Notes under the pieces: model-generated
Databases searched by the model: none
Told to the model about the DNA's origin: nothing
Seen by the model: only the letters and a program-made list of their open reading frames with translations
Program-made: the position numbers and the translations under genes
Assembly: GCA_035772785.1 (NCBI GenBank)
Contig: JAOCPU010000074.1
Span: 1 to 64,000 of the forward strand
DNA length: 64,000 nucleotides
Source of the DNA: Phlebiopsis flavidoalba
Lineage: Eukaryota; Basidiomycota; Agaricomycetes; Polyporales; Phanerochaetaceae
Direction: 5' to 3'
Shown here: positions 40,901-53,617 of the stretch, piece after piece
Layout: each line of letters opens with the position of its first letter
Numbering within the stretch: position 1 is the stretch's first letter

Positions 40901-42955
40901 CTCAAGCGGCCTTCGTTTCGTTTGTCAGCGGACACTCTCACTCGGCCTCCTCACGCCGTCTCGCTTACGCGCATACGTTCGTGTAGGTGAACATCTTGAC
41001 TTCTCACAGAGCTTCAGCTCGCTGCATGACATTGATATGTACAGCACCCTACGTACTTCTTCTTCGTTTTCTGTTCGGTAGTCATTAGTTCAAAACGACG
41101 CAGCGTCGTTCTGTACATATGGCCTTCCTCATCGCCTGATCCCTCTCTTGCCATCCTCACACTAACTCCTGCGGCGCAGCGAAGAAACAACCAAGAATTT
41201 GACCCCCGCCGCACGGCCCGCAGCGACGTCGTCTGGCATTCGCGCCGACCGAACGACGTCACTCACGTCACTCGCACGGCCGCCACCGCATTGCCTTATA
41301 GCATTGTCTAATAATAGCGATATAGAGTAAAAACCGGAAGGATCCTAAGCACCGACTCGCTCAGGCGCGCGCCGCCTACCGGAGCGACGCGAGTCTTTAT
41401 CCCCCCGACGCGTCTCACCGTCCACACGCCGCCTCCACATCTCTCTTGTCCAAACGTACACGGCGCGCGACCTACCAAGGCTCTGCGGCCCGCCCCGTGG
41501 CGGCATCCCGCTCGCACACCACCTCCAAGGTACACACAAGCGTCGCGCGAGACACCTCTCCATGGCACGCTGCGAATCGCTTGCTGGCGTCACGGCCCTG
41601 CGCTCACAACGACACGTCGCGAGGATACTTTGAGTCGCCGAGGCGGTTCTGGCCGCGACGCGGTCGGACGCCGTATGCACGCGCGGGTTATGGTGGCACC
41701 GAGTTGTGGCCAGTAAGTTCCTAACCATCCTCGAGTGCTTATGGCGGAGAGAGCTCGAACCTGCCCTTGGCTCATGCATGTTTATTGTCAGCTCTGTAAG
41801 CATATATTATCGAATCATCATGAAAGTGTACGTGCTTGTAGCAATTACGCTAACACCGGTCAAGTTGTAGCCAATTGTCCGATGGGACTCGTGGGCGCCT
41901 ATGGGTCTGGTAGTACCGCTGCGCTTCCCTGGAAAATGCTCACCAATCCCCGAGTGCGCGTTTAGTGGAACATTGTATTCATCCCAGGGCTGACCGGGAA
42001 GTACCCAAGGGACTAGATTTGCACGTGTGGACCTACAGAGGCATCTGGAGACCAGCAATACAACAAATACTTGCGACAGCCAGTCACACCATATTCTGCC
42101 CTACATCATCCTTCAGAACCTACACGCGCACCGTGCACACTGCTCACATCACTCAAGCTGGGACGCGTCGGTGAGAGCATGGTAAGCGTATACCCGGGCC
42201 GTTTCAAGGCCTGATATCGAGCTACAAGCGAAACATAAGGCATAGCACAGGGATTTACGGGGTCATGTGGACTGGAGAAGTACAGGTAGCGGAGTTCAGA
42301 ATTGGGGATGGTGGGCAGAAGAACGCAACGGGCAACGCGCCAGACAGTGTGGGCGTTTGCTGTTTGGTGACTCGGTGAGAACGTGGGCTTATCAAGATAA
42401 GTATCAGTTGGGCGCTTGTGCGAAAGTCAATAGAGACTCGCTTTTACCGAGAGTAAGTTTCAATGGGGGTTTGCGGTCATTTGCAACGTTGTTTCAAGCT
42501 AACATTTTCCTGCGCGAAATCGCCACTAATATACAACATATATAAATACCCGAGAGTCCATCTCAGATGTAGTTGTAAGAACGCGCTTAGCATATAGTGG
42601 TATTGTTAGTTTGCACTACCCTGGAATTGGAAAGATCCCCGTGATGAAATTTTCTCTACGTTCGCCACAAACCACACACAATTGGTTCAGACACGCGGAA
42701 GATGGGATAAAAAGTTGTGTTAGGAAGCCCCCACATGTGTCTCTACGGACGTCAGATCCATAGCCTTCTTGTGCCCACTGGAGGACGAGCTCTAATCTCG
42801 TGCGTCAGTTTGAAAAGGCACGCGCCTAACCTTGAGGCCAGGGAGAGTTTCACCGTACCATATCCTCCAAAGCGACATTGTCTGCCGTGAACATACACGT
42901 TCCTCCTGAACACGTATGCGATTGGAAGGTATGATTAGACTTGATTTGGAGTTCT
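37970..42955. other. gene-poor stretch, nothing recognised
   Basis: Open stretches up to 152 codons (41345-41803, -) and 135 codons (39367-39774, -) have no recognisable motif. A small hairpin CCCGACA/TGTCGGG with an A-rich loop lies at 39874-39891. A ~100-bp segment near 42362-42465 resembles 45625-45715. The DNA around 41200-41700 is GC-rich with several overlapping frames, a common false-coding pattern. Real genes, if present, are heavily broken or very small. Confidence 0.35.
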
Positions 42956-44266
42956 TCAGCGGGCATGGCGCGCCTTGAGCTGATGGAAAAATATGTCATT
43001 GTGAGGGACTGGTCGCTCTGTCACACGAATCCCTCCCGCCGATGAGTGTTGAATGCTGGGGCTGTTGAATATGGCCAGCGCCGAAGTTGGAATACAGCTT
43101 GGACAGGACTTCAGCTGGGCAGGCGTGTGCGCATGGAATGGTAGGCCGGGGAAGCATCCTAGTACAAGACCAGGCGTTGTAATAGCTATCAATGGCTGGA
43201 CGCGTTGACCCTTAGCATAAAAATCAAGTGACTGCACCGATGGAAAATACCTGTCAGCATTCCGTTTCAATCACAAGACGTACCAGTCTGTTGATAAGAT
43301 TGTGCGTCGTACGATAAGAGGTGTTTGTACGCAATAACTGTCACGGCAAAGCGTAAGCCAAGATTTCCGCATGTTCATATCACTCATACTCATGGCCATA
43401 CCAGATACACCATGCTAGCGGCAATAGCAAACATCACATGCGAGGCGCTTCCTGCCAGCCATATCTATGTGCAATATGTCAAACGTAACATGGAGGGCCA
43501 TACGATGTGAAACGGACCCACTATACCGGTCCGAACTGATTTCCGGATGCTTGAAGGCCTTGGAAAAAGTGCCAACCTCAGTATCTACCGATACCGTCCG
43601 TAGATACCAGCAATCAGTTGCATAACGGCAACGCTGTCTGGAATATGCATCAGTCCGGCTCACCACAACCATCAACTTGAGAGTAAAAGGAGCTGGACAG
43701 CACAAACGATGATGACTGCGTACTGCGGCTTCGTACTCAGAATGCTTTCGAGAGAAGAAAGAGACGATACGCATAGCAAAAAGCTGGAGACTGCGCAGCT
43801 TACTGCAGGCGAGTCAGTACTGCCAAGGACAGGAGGATGTGCACCGCTCACCAATCGAGGTAAAGATTGGCACGCCGATGCCTTCGAGTCGTAGGTCGTT
43901 TCAAGCTGTCCACATCGCCGTAATGAACCACGTAGATTTGGAAACAGTCCCTCGTCAAGATAAACATCTGGGCACGGCTTCCAAGACATGAGAGGTAAAA
44001 AATGAGACCGCGATGAGAAGCTTGAGAGCCCCAGGCATCTTTGGGAACGAAAGGTAATAAAAGACTGGCTGGAGGATAGCGTTGAGTGTTGTTGGTTTAG
44101 CAGACCGCGAGAGTGTATGACATACGTGTGCAAGAAATGTGACCTACAGAGTTGAATCGAGGAGAGCGCCAAATAAACCCCAGTTAAGGAGATAACCCAA
44201 CGAAAGAGCTATGTTAACCGCCGCATTGACGACTACTCTCGATATGAGCAAGTACGACGTTACCAT
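42956..44266 (-). pseudogene. DUF6534-like seven-helix membrane protein, broken
   Basis: Minus-strand pieces follow the order of this large Agaricomycete membrane family (function unknown). ALSLGYLLNWGLFGALLD is the first helix. QPVFYYLSFPKMPGALKLLIA is a YY..FP-like link into helix two (the string runs across an indel-prone region). DCFQIYVVHYGDVDSLKR follows, then HILLSLAVLTRLQ. A C-terminal KLYSNSALAIFNS precedes a polar tail ending ERPVPHNDIFFHQLKARHAR at 42956. The pieces need several frame changes, and the helices between (about 43050-43700) are poorly readable. The start at 44266 is only the nearest ATG. The family match is by pattern, so it could be a related 7-TM family. Confidence 0.45.
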
Positions 44267-46000
44267 CGGCCCCAGCACTGGATCTTATGGGTCTAGGTAA
44301 GGTGTGGGCGACTCCGTTATATATGATACGCACATCTTCGTGACTTCAGAGACTGTCATTTTTTTGTTTTTTTACCGATCGCCCCTGTGGACATCTCGGC
44401 GGGGGACATGTAAGGCAGCTCATGGTTCGTTCACTCGGAGCCCCGGATGTTTCGTATCAACGCGGGTTTGTATCAAACGGAAGTGTGTATGGACAAAGGT
44501 CTCCGAAGTGTACGGTACGGTGCGTTACGTTACGTGCCTCGAGCATTTACAGCTATTGCAGCTGTGTGACTGGATAAATACGTGTTGCTGCGGCTCGCGA
44601 TCCGGCTTTCTAAAAGCAGGTTCACTAGCATCGTGTAATGATCATCCATAGGAAAGCACACGTACGTCTTGGAGAGCTGGAGATTGGCGACTTGGCCAGA
44701 AAGCACTTACGCCCCAAAAATTGGAACGAATAAGGGACGACGGTCCCAGAGTGAAGCTTCCGTTCATTGACGACGCAGTCAGGTACAAAAGCCTGTGCGA
44801 CGAATGTGATGAATAGGTTTCTTCGTAGTCACGCCACCTATAATATGTCAGTTGTGAATGGAAGGAAGGCTTTGACAGCAAATTCATCGGACGTCCCACG
44901 CCTACAGGCCTTAGCCCTTATGCAATACGCGATGGTGGCAACGTATAGAACGATACGTGAAATCATAGCGTTCCCAGAATGGCTGTCCCGGAAGCAGATG
45001 CGTTTGCGTAAACAGGTGGCGAGCGTGGGCAGTGAGGTAATCGGAATACTCGTAGTCCTTCTATTTGTTGCAAAATATTGCGTCAGTTCATTTCTACCGG
45101 ATTATCAACAACCCAGGAGAGCTAAAACGTTATATACTACCACGTACTTGTGTGGAAAATGGAGCAGCACAAGTTGTACTGGATGGCACTCTTCGATTTC
45201 TGCTTGACTTTACCCAGACAGTTTTGGTAGCTGTCTTGTTAACTGTCAAAAGCTTTCAGTATGCAAGCCTACGATTGAACACTCCAAGGCCTAATGCATC
45301 TAACGTTACCGACGGGAAATAAACAACCAGGATAGCTGCCCCTCAGCGGGTGCCCCAGCTGATCCACATCTAGCTCTCCACCCTCAAAACCTATGACCCC
45401 ACTGGCTATTTGTGTACTCTCACTTGGAGCGGCTCCGTATGCACACCCAAGCGGGAACCTCACATCGAGGTACCGTGCAAGCGCAAGGCGTACGAGACGG
45501 GATTTCCGGCGTCATTCCGGGTTGAAGAATCTGGTAGCAAGCAGAACGAAATCGCGACGCCATGGAATTAGGTCATGATAGAGCAGCGACGAATAGCGGC
45601 GCGACGCGCTAAGTACGATTGGTCGTTTGGGACTGGGTAAGAATTTGGGCTTATCGAGATAAACGGAAGCAAGCGCCCACGCGACGTTTACTTACCTAGT
45701 AAGTTCGATCTTTCTTACATGATCACAAACTCGATTCACTCCTCTCGGTAAGCCTTACATGCCCCTGCTAGATTCTGCTAGATCTGACATGCGGTCGGAC
45801 ACAGATCCATCGTAAACCAATAACAAAGATCCAAAAAGTGTCAAGGTACGCGACGTCGTGTTTTTTTAGACTTGGCTCAACGCGCGTGACACGGTGGTAC
45901 ATATGTCATGCCTCACACACCGGCCCACAACACCACACAAGATACTCGATCGTGTTTAATAAAATGTAATAACCCCAGATCGGGGGTATCCAAAAGAATT
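44267..46000. other. no gene recognised
   Basis: A plus-strand open stretch at 44767-45207 (146 codons) contains one hydrophobic helix (VIGILVVLLFVAKYCV) but no known domain. On the minus strand, YVATIAYCIRAKACRRG-type text near 44900 is also hydrophobic. Neither can be extended into a family I know. The last 300 bp precede the F-box gene's 3' end. Confidence 0.35.
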
Positions 46001-48276
46001 TCATGTACAACGAAACAAATACAGTAGATCAGAGTAGATCGTGACTATCGTATATACTATACACCCAAACATTAAACCCAAGATCCAGTCCGAACGAAAA
46101 AAACCGCCCCACCCACTCAGAGAAACGCCGTCGGTCGGATCGCGCCACTCCGCATGCTCACAATCGTACCAGTCCAGCCACTCGGTGACGTTGTGCATCA
46201 CGCGGCTCTTGGGCCACTCCTCGACCTGCACCGCGCCGCTCGGCGCCGTGCGGACGGTGTAATACGCGTCCTCGACGCGCGCGATGCGCACCATCGGAAA
46301 GCCGTGCGCGACGACGTCCGCGACGTCCTCGACGTGGAACTGGAACAGCCCGATGAAGCGCAAATTCGGGGGCAGCCCCGCGCGGAGTTGCTATTGGGGG
46401 GCAATGTTAGATGGGGGTTACGGGGGCGAGAGGGGGGGCTCACCGAGACGAAGGAGACGGGGTCCCCCGCGGAGAGGGAGTACAGGCTGAGCGCGCGCAC
46501 GCCGCGCGGCACGAGCCACATCGCGACGGCGGCCGCGACGTCCTTCGGCAGCGTCGCGTGCAGCGACCGCAGGCCCGTGAGGCTCGGCAGCACGCCCCAC
46601 ACCGTCGCGTCGTAGGCCGAGGCGGCGCTGCGCCCAGTCCGCGCTGGGGACCGTGAGGTGAAGGCTCGCGAGCTGCGTGCGGTCGCGCAGGAAGTCGCTG
46701 ATGGCCGGGAAAAGAGGTCGTAGTCGTTCACGCTGGTAGCCGAGGAGGGAGAACGCAAAAGTGCCGGAGGAACGGCAGGCCCTCAGCCGTGTGCGCGGAA
46801 CTGCGCGCTTGCGTTGCACTCGAGAGCACGCACTGCAGGCGCAGCGCCTCGAGCTGGATGCCGTGCGCGAGGATCTCGGCGATGCCTAGCGAGTCGACGG
46901 GGAAGGTCCCGAGGAAGTCGAGGCTCGTGAGGTTGCGCATGGAGAGGTACTCGCCGCCGGGGAACGCCCACGCGAGATTCTGCAGCTGCACGTTGCGCAG
47001 CGAGCCGCGGTTCGCGGCGAGGAAGTCGCAGAGCGCGGTGGCGCTGCCGCCGCTCGCGCTGAACGCGAACTGGTTCACGTGCTTGAACCGCGGGAACTTC
47101 ATCCTCGCCCGTCCCGTCCGACGGCCTGGGGTCCCTTGGCTGATTAAACGCATCGTCAGGCGGAGCATGCGGGGACGACGCACATGAGAGAGAGCCCGAG
47201 CAGTCGGTGGTGGGATGCCCTCGAGGATGCGCATGAACGCGTAGATGTCCTTCCAGGCGCATTCCCCCCCCCCCCCCCTGCAGTGCACGTTCTTCAGGTT
47301 CGTCATCTTGGGCAGCGCATTCGCCAGGCATCCCTGTGCACAGCTCAATCGACGCGGTCAGTACGAAGAAAACTACGACGTAACTCTGTCTGGAAACGTC
47401 ATCGGGTAGGCGTCGCGCCCGGGCACAAACACCCGCAGCGTGCGGACGTGGCTCGCGAAGGTGCCGTCGGTGATGATCCTCGTGAGGATGTCCGCGCTCT
47501 GCTGCGCATGCTCGCGGTCTGCGTTTACATCAACACTCGGCGTCCGTGGAGAAAAAAGAAAAACCCCACTGAAATGGAGGTCGATGCGACGGAAGAGCAG
47601 CTGGCTCGCGATGCGCGAGAGCACATGCGGAAGGAGCAGCAGCGTCTTGAGGTCGCGGCGGGGCAGGAACGTCGCTATCTCGCGCCAGACCTCCGTCGAG
47701 AAGCTCGGCGGCTGGCGCGCCTGGTGGGCGTTCTACCCCAAAAGCAAACACAGCGCATATACGGTTCAGCACACGAAACAACGAGCGCGAGCGGACAAAC
47801 GACGGGACCGCACCTTGCCAGGATAGATGGAGCGACCCATGAGAGCGCGGGCCTCTGCGTGGTCGGGGTCGAGCCTAAGTATGGCTTCCAAGTCTGCGGG
47901 GCGGTCAGTCTCGTGCGACTCTGGGGCGGCAGCCTAGGTGGGCCCCGACCTTGATGTGCGCCGGCGTGGAGGCTGGCGGAGAGCCGGGCCTTTGCACGCA
48001 GCAGGCGCGCCTTGTTTGCAATGTCTGGAGAGAGCTTGGGCAGTCGGAGGCACGACTCGACTGCGTTTTCAATGTGCGATCTGGAGCTGCGAGCCGGGCG
48101 CGGTCAGCTGCGATGTGCGCGGTCCAGGACGCTAGGGGCGTGAGACGCGAGGCACGAGACCGTTCGAGTTCAGGTGCTGCATGGCGTAGATCAGCACGTC
48201 TACTTTTGCTCGTCTGCGAGGTCTGTCGTAACATCTCGGATGCCGCATCGAGGATTTTTGGGTTGAACACGCTCAT
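46001..48276 (-). CDS. F-box protein with TPR-like N-terminus and LRR-like body
   Basis: F-box proteins recruit substrates to SCF ubiquitin ligases. ATG 48276 gives MSVFNPKILDAASEMLRQTS. A helix-repeat segment LEAILRLDPDHAEARALMG (about 47820-47890) resembles a TPR. The F-box follows: EVWREIATFLPRRDLKTLLL and PHVLSRIASQLLFRRIDLHF (about 47570-47700). The body has Leu-rich segments such as FASHVRTLRVFVPGRD, ALPKMTNLKNVHCRG, MRNLTSLDFLGTFPVDS and AHGIQLEALRLQC. VLPSLTGLRSLHATLPKDV and LRFIGLFQFHVEDVADVVA come later, and the C-terminus ends in a hydrophobic segment (LGLMFGCIVYTIVTIYSDLL) stopping at 46001. Short introns and several frame errors occur, one beside an 11-C run near 47268. TPR plus F-box plus LRR-like repeats recall Pof1/Dia2-type fungal proteins, but partner and substrate are unknown. 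Confidence 0.7.
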
Positions 48277-51164
48277 AGCGGGCAGCGATCAACGTGTGCA
48301 GGGCAGGTAGTGTGACACGTCTCTAGAAAGGGGCCCGCAACAAGCAGCAGCAGCAGCTCTCCAAGTTTGGACGGCACTCGGTCTGGCAAATTTACTGAGA
48401 GAGAGCGAGCGAATGCGGTGCCGTTGTAGGCGAGAGACCGAGAGGGCGCTTGTGGGGGTGCGTGTGCCTGCGCCTTCGGGCAAAGCCGCAGTGGGGCTGA
48501 TGGGACGGGCGGGAGCAATCTGGGCGACGCAGCGCGAGGGGCGGGCTGCGAGGCTCTGGAGGCAGGTGCTGGGCTGGGAGGAGGAGGAGCAAGATTGTGG
48601 CGGCGGCGGCGATGAGGGCAGGAGAGAGCGAGGAGATTCTAGTCCCCACACCTCCTCCAAATCCTGCGCGAGGGGCGCCACGTGGCTCGCCGCTCGGCCC
48701 ACGGCCCAGAGCCCGACCGTGCCTGGAAAGGCAGCTTCCCACCACCACTTCTCACCTTTCTCACTCGTCCGTATAGCGCAGGCCGACAATGCGGGCCAGC
48801 GCACGCGACAATCACCGGCGGGGTGCCTCCCCCAAACTCTCGCTCTGCCCAGCAGCAGCACCGCTCACGGCACCACCAGGGGGGCAAATCCCCCCACACA
48901 CAAGAGCTCGCGGCACCCGACACGTGCAGCGCCTGGAGGCAGCAACCATTGGCTGCGCAGTGCCCCGCTCTTCTTTCTACGAGCCGCTTCGCGCACGCCG
49001 GGTTACGAGAGCCCACAGCGACAGCCGCGGCGAGAGCCCAACACGTGTTGGTCGCTGCCATCAGCAGGGTCGCAGTGCGCGCGGCGGCCTGGCAGCGGTG
49101 CGCCGGCGGCATCGCCCAAAGCGGGGGCGCGCACCGGCGTTGGTGGCGTTCGGGCGCGGCCGAGGGGACCCTCCCAGTCAGGGGTCGCGCTTCTGTCATC
49201 CCACGCTCGCCATTCGCCCGCGACGCGTCCTCTGCCGTTCCGAGCCAAAGCCACCGAGCGTCGCACGCGGGCGGCCAATCGTACCCGCGGCATAAGAGTT
49301 CACGCTCGCAAATCTTCCGATGACATAGACGGAGAAGGAGTAGCGTATGGCCGCGTGTATCTACAGAAGCGTGTGAATCAAGAACGTCAAGCCTGAAACT
49401 CACCTAACGCGAGTACTCTCGAGTGCTGGACCGAGCGCCAACACTACGCGAGAGAGAACGGTCCCGAATGCGAGGGGGAGACGAACGAAACGATAGCAAG
49501 GGGACGCGTGTAAACGCCCCATCACTACGTGCGGTCCAGCGCGCGACCCTTCGAACGAGGGGGGGCGGGGAAAACGTATTCTGAGACGTCGAGGGCTCGT
49601 CTTATATACATTGGGAGTCGGGACATCCCGCCACCGTTCTCCCGACCGGGGTTATCATACACATCTATCGTACACATCTGAATAGAAAACAATCGAAGGC
49701 GCACTCGAATCGGGCGGGACGTGACAGGGAATGTCGTCGAGTGGCGGAAGTGGTACGAAACGGGAAATTGTTTGCGTAAGAATGAATGGAAAAAAGCAAG
49801 CAGATCGCTCGGCTTTGATGCGCTGTTGACGTGCGTCCTCGGCGGCATTGACTCGGCGTGACAGACGGAACGACGCGCCCTATTTACAAGTGCACGATCC
49901 GACCCCTTAGAGCGCGAGACGTCGGCGACGGCGCGATGCGACGGCGGGGGTGTGCGCATCAATGACGTCCTTGATGCTGATTGGAAAGGCCTGACATCAT
50001 TGGTCGCGGTCTTGAGTGAGAGCAACGGAATACAATAATGGAAAGAATAAAAATTGAATTTCTGTTTTACACCTTGGGTAGGGAATACCTCCAACAACGG
50101 GCACAAGCACAAATATGGGCATGAGCCGCGTAACGACGTACCACCTCCATCTCGCTAGCGGCGGGCTGCGGCCTGGCCTCCACCCCGTTTCACATCTCCA
50201 CCTGCACCTGCACCTCAACCTTGTCAGGCGCGGCGGATAGTCATATCTCCCGAGTGCTTTTTGCGAGCGAACAACAGCTCCACAGTCTACAGGCTACGCC
50301 CAAAACACCGAACAAGGTCTGGATGCAACATCTACGAGTCAGAAGATATTGCGCTTCCCCACGCGGAGGGTAGCCCTAAGGTAGCATCGAGACACGGACC
50401 GCTGGAAGTCACGTCATCCCAGGATGCGCGCATCATCATCTGTGCGCTGGGCGCGTCGCGCGGGTTTTGTGTGCGTCACCCAAGCGTCACTACTCACTTT
50501 GGGTAGCAGACGGGAAGATATGATAAAATGAGGTCCTCAAAGCCTTGAAGCGAGAGTTTGTACATGGGCAGCCGCCAGCTACTTACATAGTATGCTGCTT
50601 TTGGTTCTGACGGTTTGTAAGTCACTTGTGATAACGTTGATAAGAAATATCGCAGACACATTGAGTTAGTAGCATCGGTGCGCGCTCCTAAACACTGCCC
50701 GGGCCACTCCTACACTGCTCTGTCCGGGATTATGAAAGTTCACATCCCATGACCGGAACGGAGTGCGCCATACGGAAAATGACGGAAGCTCTTGGCCTCA
50801 ACTGACGGACCGAGAGCAGTCATCGATGAACAGACCCTCGTAAAACAGCACACATATTCAACACATGGCCCCTTTATCATGCGACGAGCAAGAGCGGCCT
50901 CTCCGCCACCATTCACTGGAAACGTAGCACGCTCGCTGCGCGCGCTTCCGGAAACGGCAACTAACACCATTGTGGCGCATGATGCGCTCCTCCACGGACG
51001 GGACGGCGCTACCCCGGTCTGCGGTGCGGCCGCGCGGCGTCCTGCGGCGTCCCACCGTTCATATCCCGTGGGGAGGGCGTGCGTCGGGTGGGACGTCGTG
51101 GTTTTCATATACATGTGCGCGAGGTGGGATCAGCAGAGCATCAGCCATCAGAAAAAAAAAAACA
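48277..51164. other. GC-rich stretch with long but doubtful open frames
   Basis: Between about 48.4 and 49.4 kb both strands stay open for 200-330 codons in several frames (48413-49396 + and 48639-49403 -). The predicted proteins are Arg/Ala/Pro-rich with no domain, which is expected where GC-rich DNA lacks AT-rich stop codons. 49525-50112 (-) is open for 195 codons, also without motif. I see no supported gene. The promoter of the F-box gene should lie at the left edge. Confidence 0.4.
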
Positions 51165-52689
51165 AAAAGTAGACCTCGCCAGATCTAGCAAGATCAAAGA
51201 CTTACCTGCGAGGTCAACTAAGTCGTGCACGGCGAGACTAGAGTTAATCTTAGGAATGGTAATCTAGCACAGCCGCGCAAGATCAATCTCACCACGCGCG
51301 GCAATGTAGAACAAGTATCATCGTGCGCGACGGGGTTGTTCATCTTCCATCAGTGGGAAAATCCCGTGAATAAAAAACACTTCTTCTTGGTTAAACCATT
51401 AGTTGCTGTTATTAGTGTTACCTGCCTGTTATCCACACATTCAAACATTACCTCCATTACCAGGTGATTTCTGATTTCCAACACATTCTTGAGCTGTTTC
51501 TTGGTTTCTTTCTGTTTCTTCATTTTTTGTCATTTCTGTATGGTTCATGTTCCATTTTTCCATTTGGCAGCCATTAACACAGTGTTATATGGTTAACTCT
51601 CATTAGCCAGTTTCTTTATAGTTTGCTATCTGTTTCTGTTGAGTTACATGGTTAATTCTTGTTACTCTCTCTTTACTCTATTTGGTAGCGGCTCCTTTGT
51701 AGTCTGATTGTTAGCTTTTGTTAGTTGGTCTTTAGCTACTGTTCCAGTGCCATTTATTGTATCTCTGAGACATATGCAAATGACTCGCAGACTCTGACTA
51801 TCCTGTAATGTTTGGTATCCTACCAAAGGTCCATACTAGAGTCAAATTTGTACAATATTACTATTTATCAATTCATGTAGCAGTAGATAATGCTATGCAA
51901 TTATTCTATGAATTAAAACATATTTTATAATCTACCCAAGCATTAATCTATAAAACCAATCAATTTGAGGCTGTCTTTGTCAAGACAGTCCTCACTACAG
52001 ATGTCCATCAGGTTGTCCACTTTGGGCTGTGGCTCTCCCTGTCGTAATCAGACGCCGCGTCACATTGCAGCTGTCCTCGTCAGCGTTGTGCTCAGCCTTG
52101 CCACGGCCGTCGTCGATTTCGTCGTGTCATGTCACTGTCATCACCGTCGCGGTCATGTCGTGGTGGTCCTTGTCGCGTCGCGGCTGTGCCCATTGTGCCA
52201 TACCCTAGTCGGGATACGGCTGTGGTGTTGTGGCCAACATTTGTGCAGGCTGTTGAGTCATACCGCGTCGCGTCCCGGTTGGTAATGTCCTGCGATCGAT
52301 GTTGTATCTTGGCCGTCTGCGCCATGCTTGTCGTATAGTGGCAATCGCGTCGAAGCTGCCGTGCCACGATCATCCTTTATGCGTGGTAGCTCTAACACCG
52401 TGATGGTCCACAAGGTGATCGCGTGCATGCGGGGTGCACGCGTTCGCGGCCCTGCACGCGCGACCAAACGTCGGTCTGCGCTGCGTTTGACGCCTTGAGC
52501 CAGGGGTTTAATGGACGGAAACCAGTTTTGGCTCCCAGGCATCTTCGGGGTTCGTTTGTGTGCATAGGAGAGGTCTATGGCTGGGGGAGTAGTGGGGTAA
52601 CCGGAGAGGAGGGCGTTCGAGCTCGCGGACTCGCAAACATCAAGCATCAAAAAGGAATTTGCATGATTCACATAATACCTTTTGAAAGC

Positions 52690-53235
52690 TTACACGACCC
52701 TGGAGTGCGCGTGGTGGAGTTTTGTGTCCAGGGCGCGGTCGCGCGTAATTAGCTCGATGTGCGCACCAGAGGGCCAGTCGCGCACCTTGGCAAACACGCC
52801 CGTAGGCTCCCCTGTATTCATCCAGTACAAATAGTTGTGCCCTATAGACCTTCCCAGCCTCCTACAGCAACCTTGGGGGTCAATGTCGCCGTGCTTGAGG
52901 AGACGGCGCCATTCTCGGCGAGGTCGATGGTGCGCACGCCGAACAGCGGCGAGCGGCGGACGGGAGGAGAGCAGGAGGGTGGTAGAGTAGTCTAGAGGCT
53001 TCCAAGGAAGCTCCTTTGTGAGAACGAACGAGAGCGATGGGCGTCGCCGTTCTCGTGAAACGACGGCGGAGGACGAGAGTGAGAGCAGTGTCTCGGCGCT
53101 CCGGACTTGGAACGCGTCGACGCTATGTGCGCGCAAGCGCCCTGCTGCGCGTCGACTCGGGGCGCGCAAGCGCCTGGTTCGACTTTCGTTCCGCCTATTC
53201 ACCATCGGCCGTCGTTCGCGAGAACGGCGGCGCAT
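52690..53235 (-). CDS. open stretch inside the composite region, unrecognised
   Basis: The last part reads like protein (HNYLYWMNTGEPTGVF, AKVRDWPSGAHIELITRDRA) and a neighbouring frame gives FGVRTIDLAENGAVSSSTAT, suggesting a real but frame-broken coding piece. The N-terminal part is Arg/Ser-rich and overlaps an inverted repeat, so it is probably not coding. Family unknown. Confidence 0.3.
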   Translation of the reverse strand: MRRRSRERRPMVNRRNESRTRRLRAPSRRAAGRLRAHSVDAFQVRSAETLLSLSSSAVVSRERRRPSLSFVLTKELPWKPLDYSTTLLLSSRPPLAAVRRAHHRPRREWRRLLKHGDIDPQGCCRRLGRSIGHNYLYWMNTGEPTGVFAKVRDWPSGAHIELITRDRALDTKLHHAHSRVV

Positions 53236-53274
53236 CTCTCTTCTCTTTCACACAGGAGCCTCTTTGGAGACTCC
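52995..53274. repeat. inverted repeat, ~70-bp arms, 140-bp spacer
   Basis: 52995-53068 pairs with the reverse complement of 53208-53274. Shared text includes GCCGTTCTCG(T/C)GAA followed by ACGACGGC, and AGCTCCTTTGTGAGAA versus GGCTCCTGTGTGAAAG. The arms are diverged but collinear. Confidence 0.65.
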
Positions 53275-53617
53275 TGATGGGGCCCCTTCCATCTCACTCT
53301 GTTTACTCAGCAAACCTCCCCCAGCACACGACGCGAGCCATCTCGCGAAACCTCTTCGCTCGCCCACCGCCAAGCTCTACCAGCGCCGCAAAACCACCCA
53401 AAACGGACACGACACGATACTCGAGAGAAGGCGTCGAGGACGGCTGGGGAGGTGCGCATGGCGCACAATCCGGCCTCCTGTGGGACGAACGAAGCCCTCC
53501 GGGCGTACGACGGGCGCAAGGTGAGCACAACTACTCCTCTGCTGTCTTTGCATGCTGACCCCCAGCTGTGCCCTGCTTGTACGCGCATGTGCAACACATG
53601 CGCGCAGTCAGTGAGTA

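Noticed and set aside
40885..40925. Pol III A-box-like TAGCTCAAGCGG
   Set aside because: No B-box follows at a tRNA-like distance and no cloverleaf could be drawn.
48413..49396. 327-codon open frame on the plus strand
   Set aside because: Composition is Arg/Ala/Pro/Ser-rich, several other frames are open at the same place on both strands, and no domain is visible.
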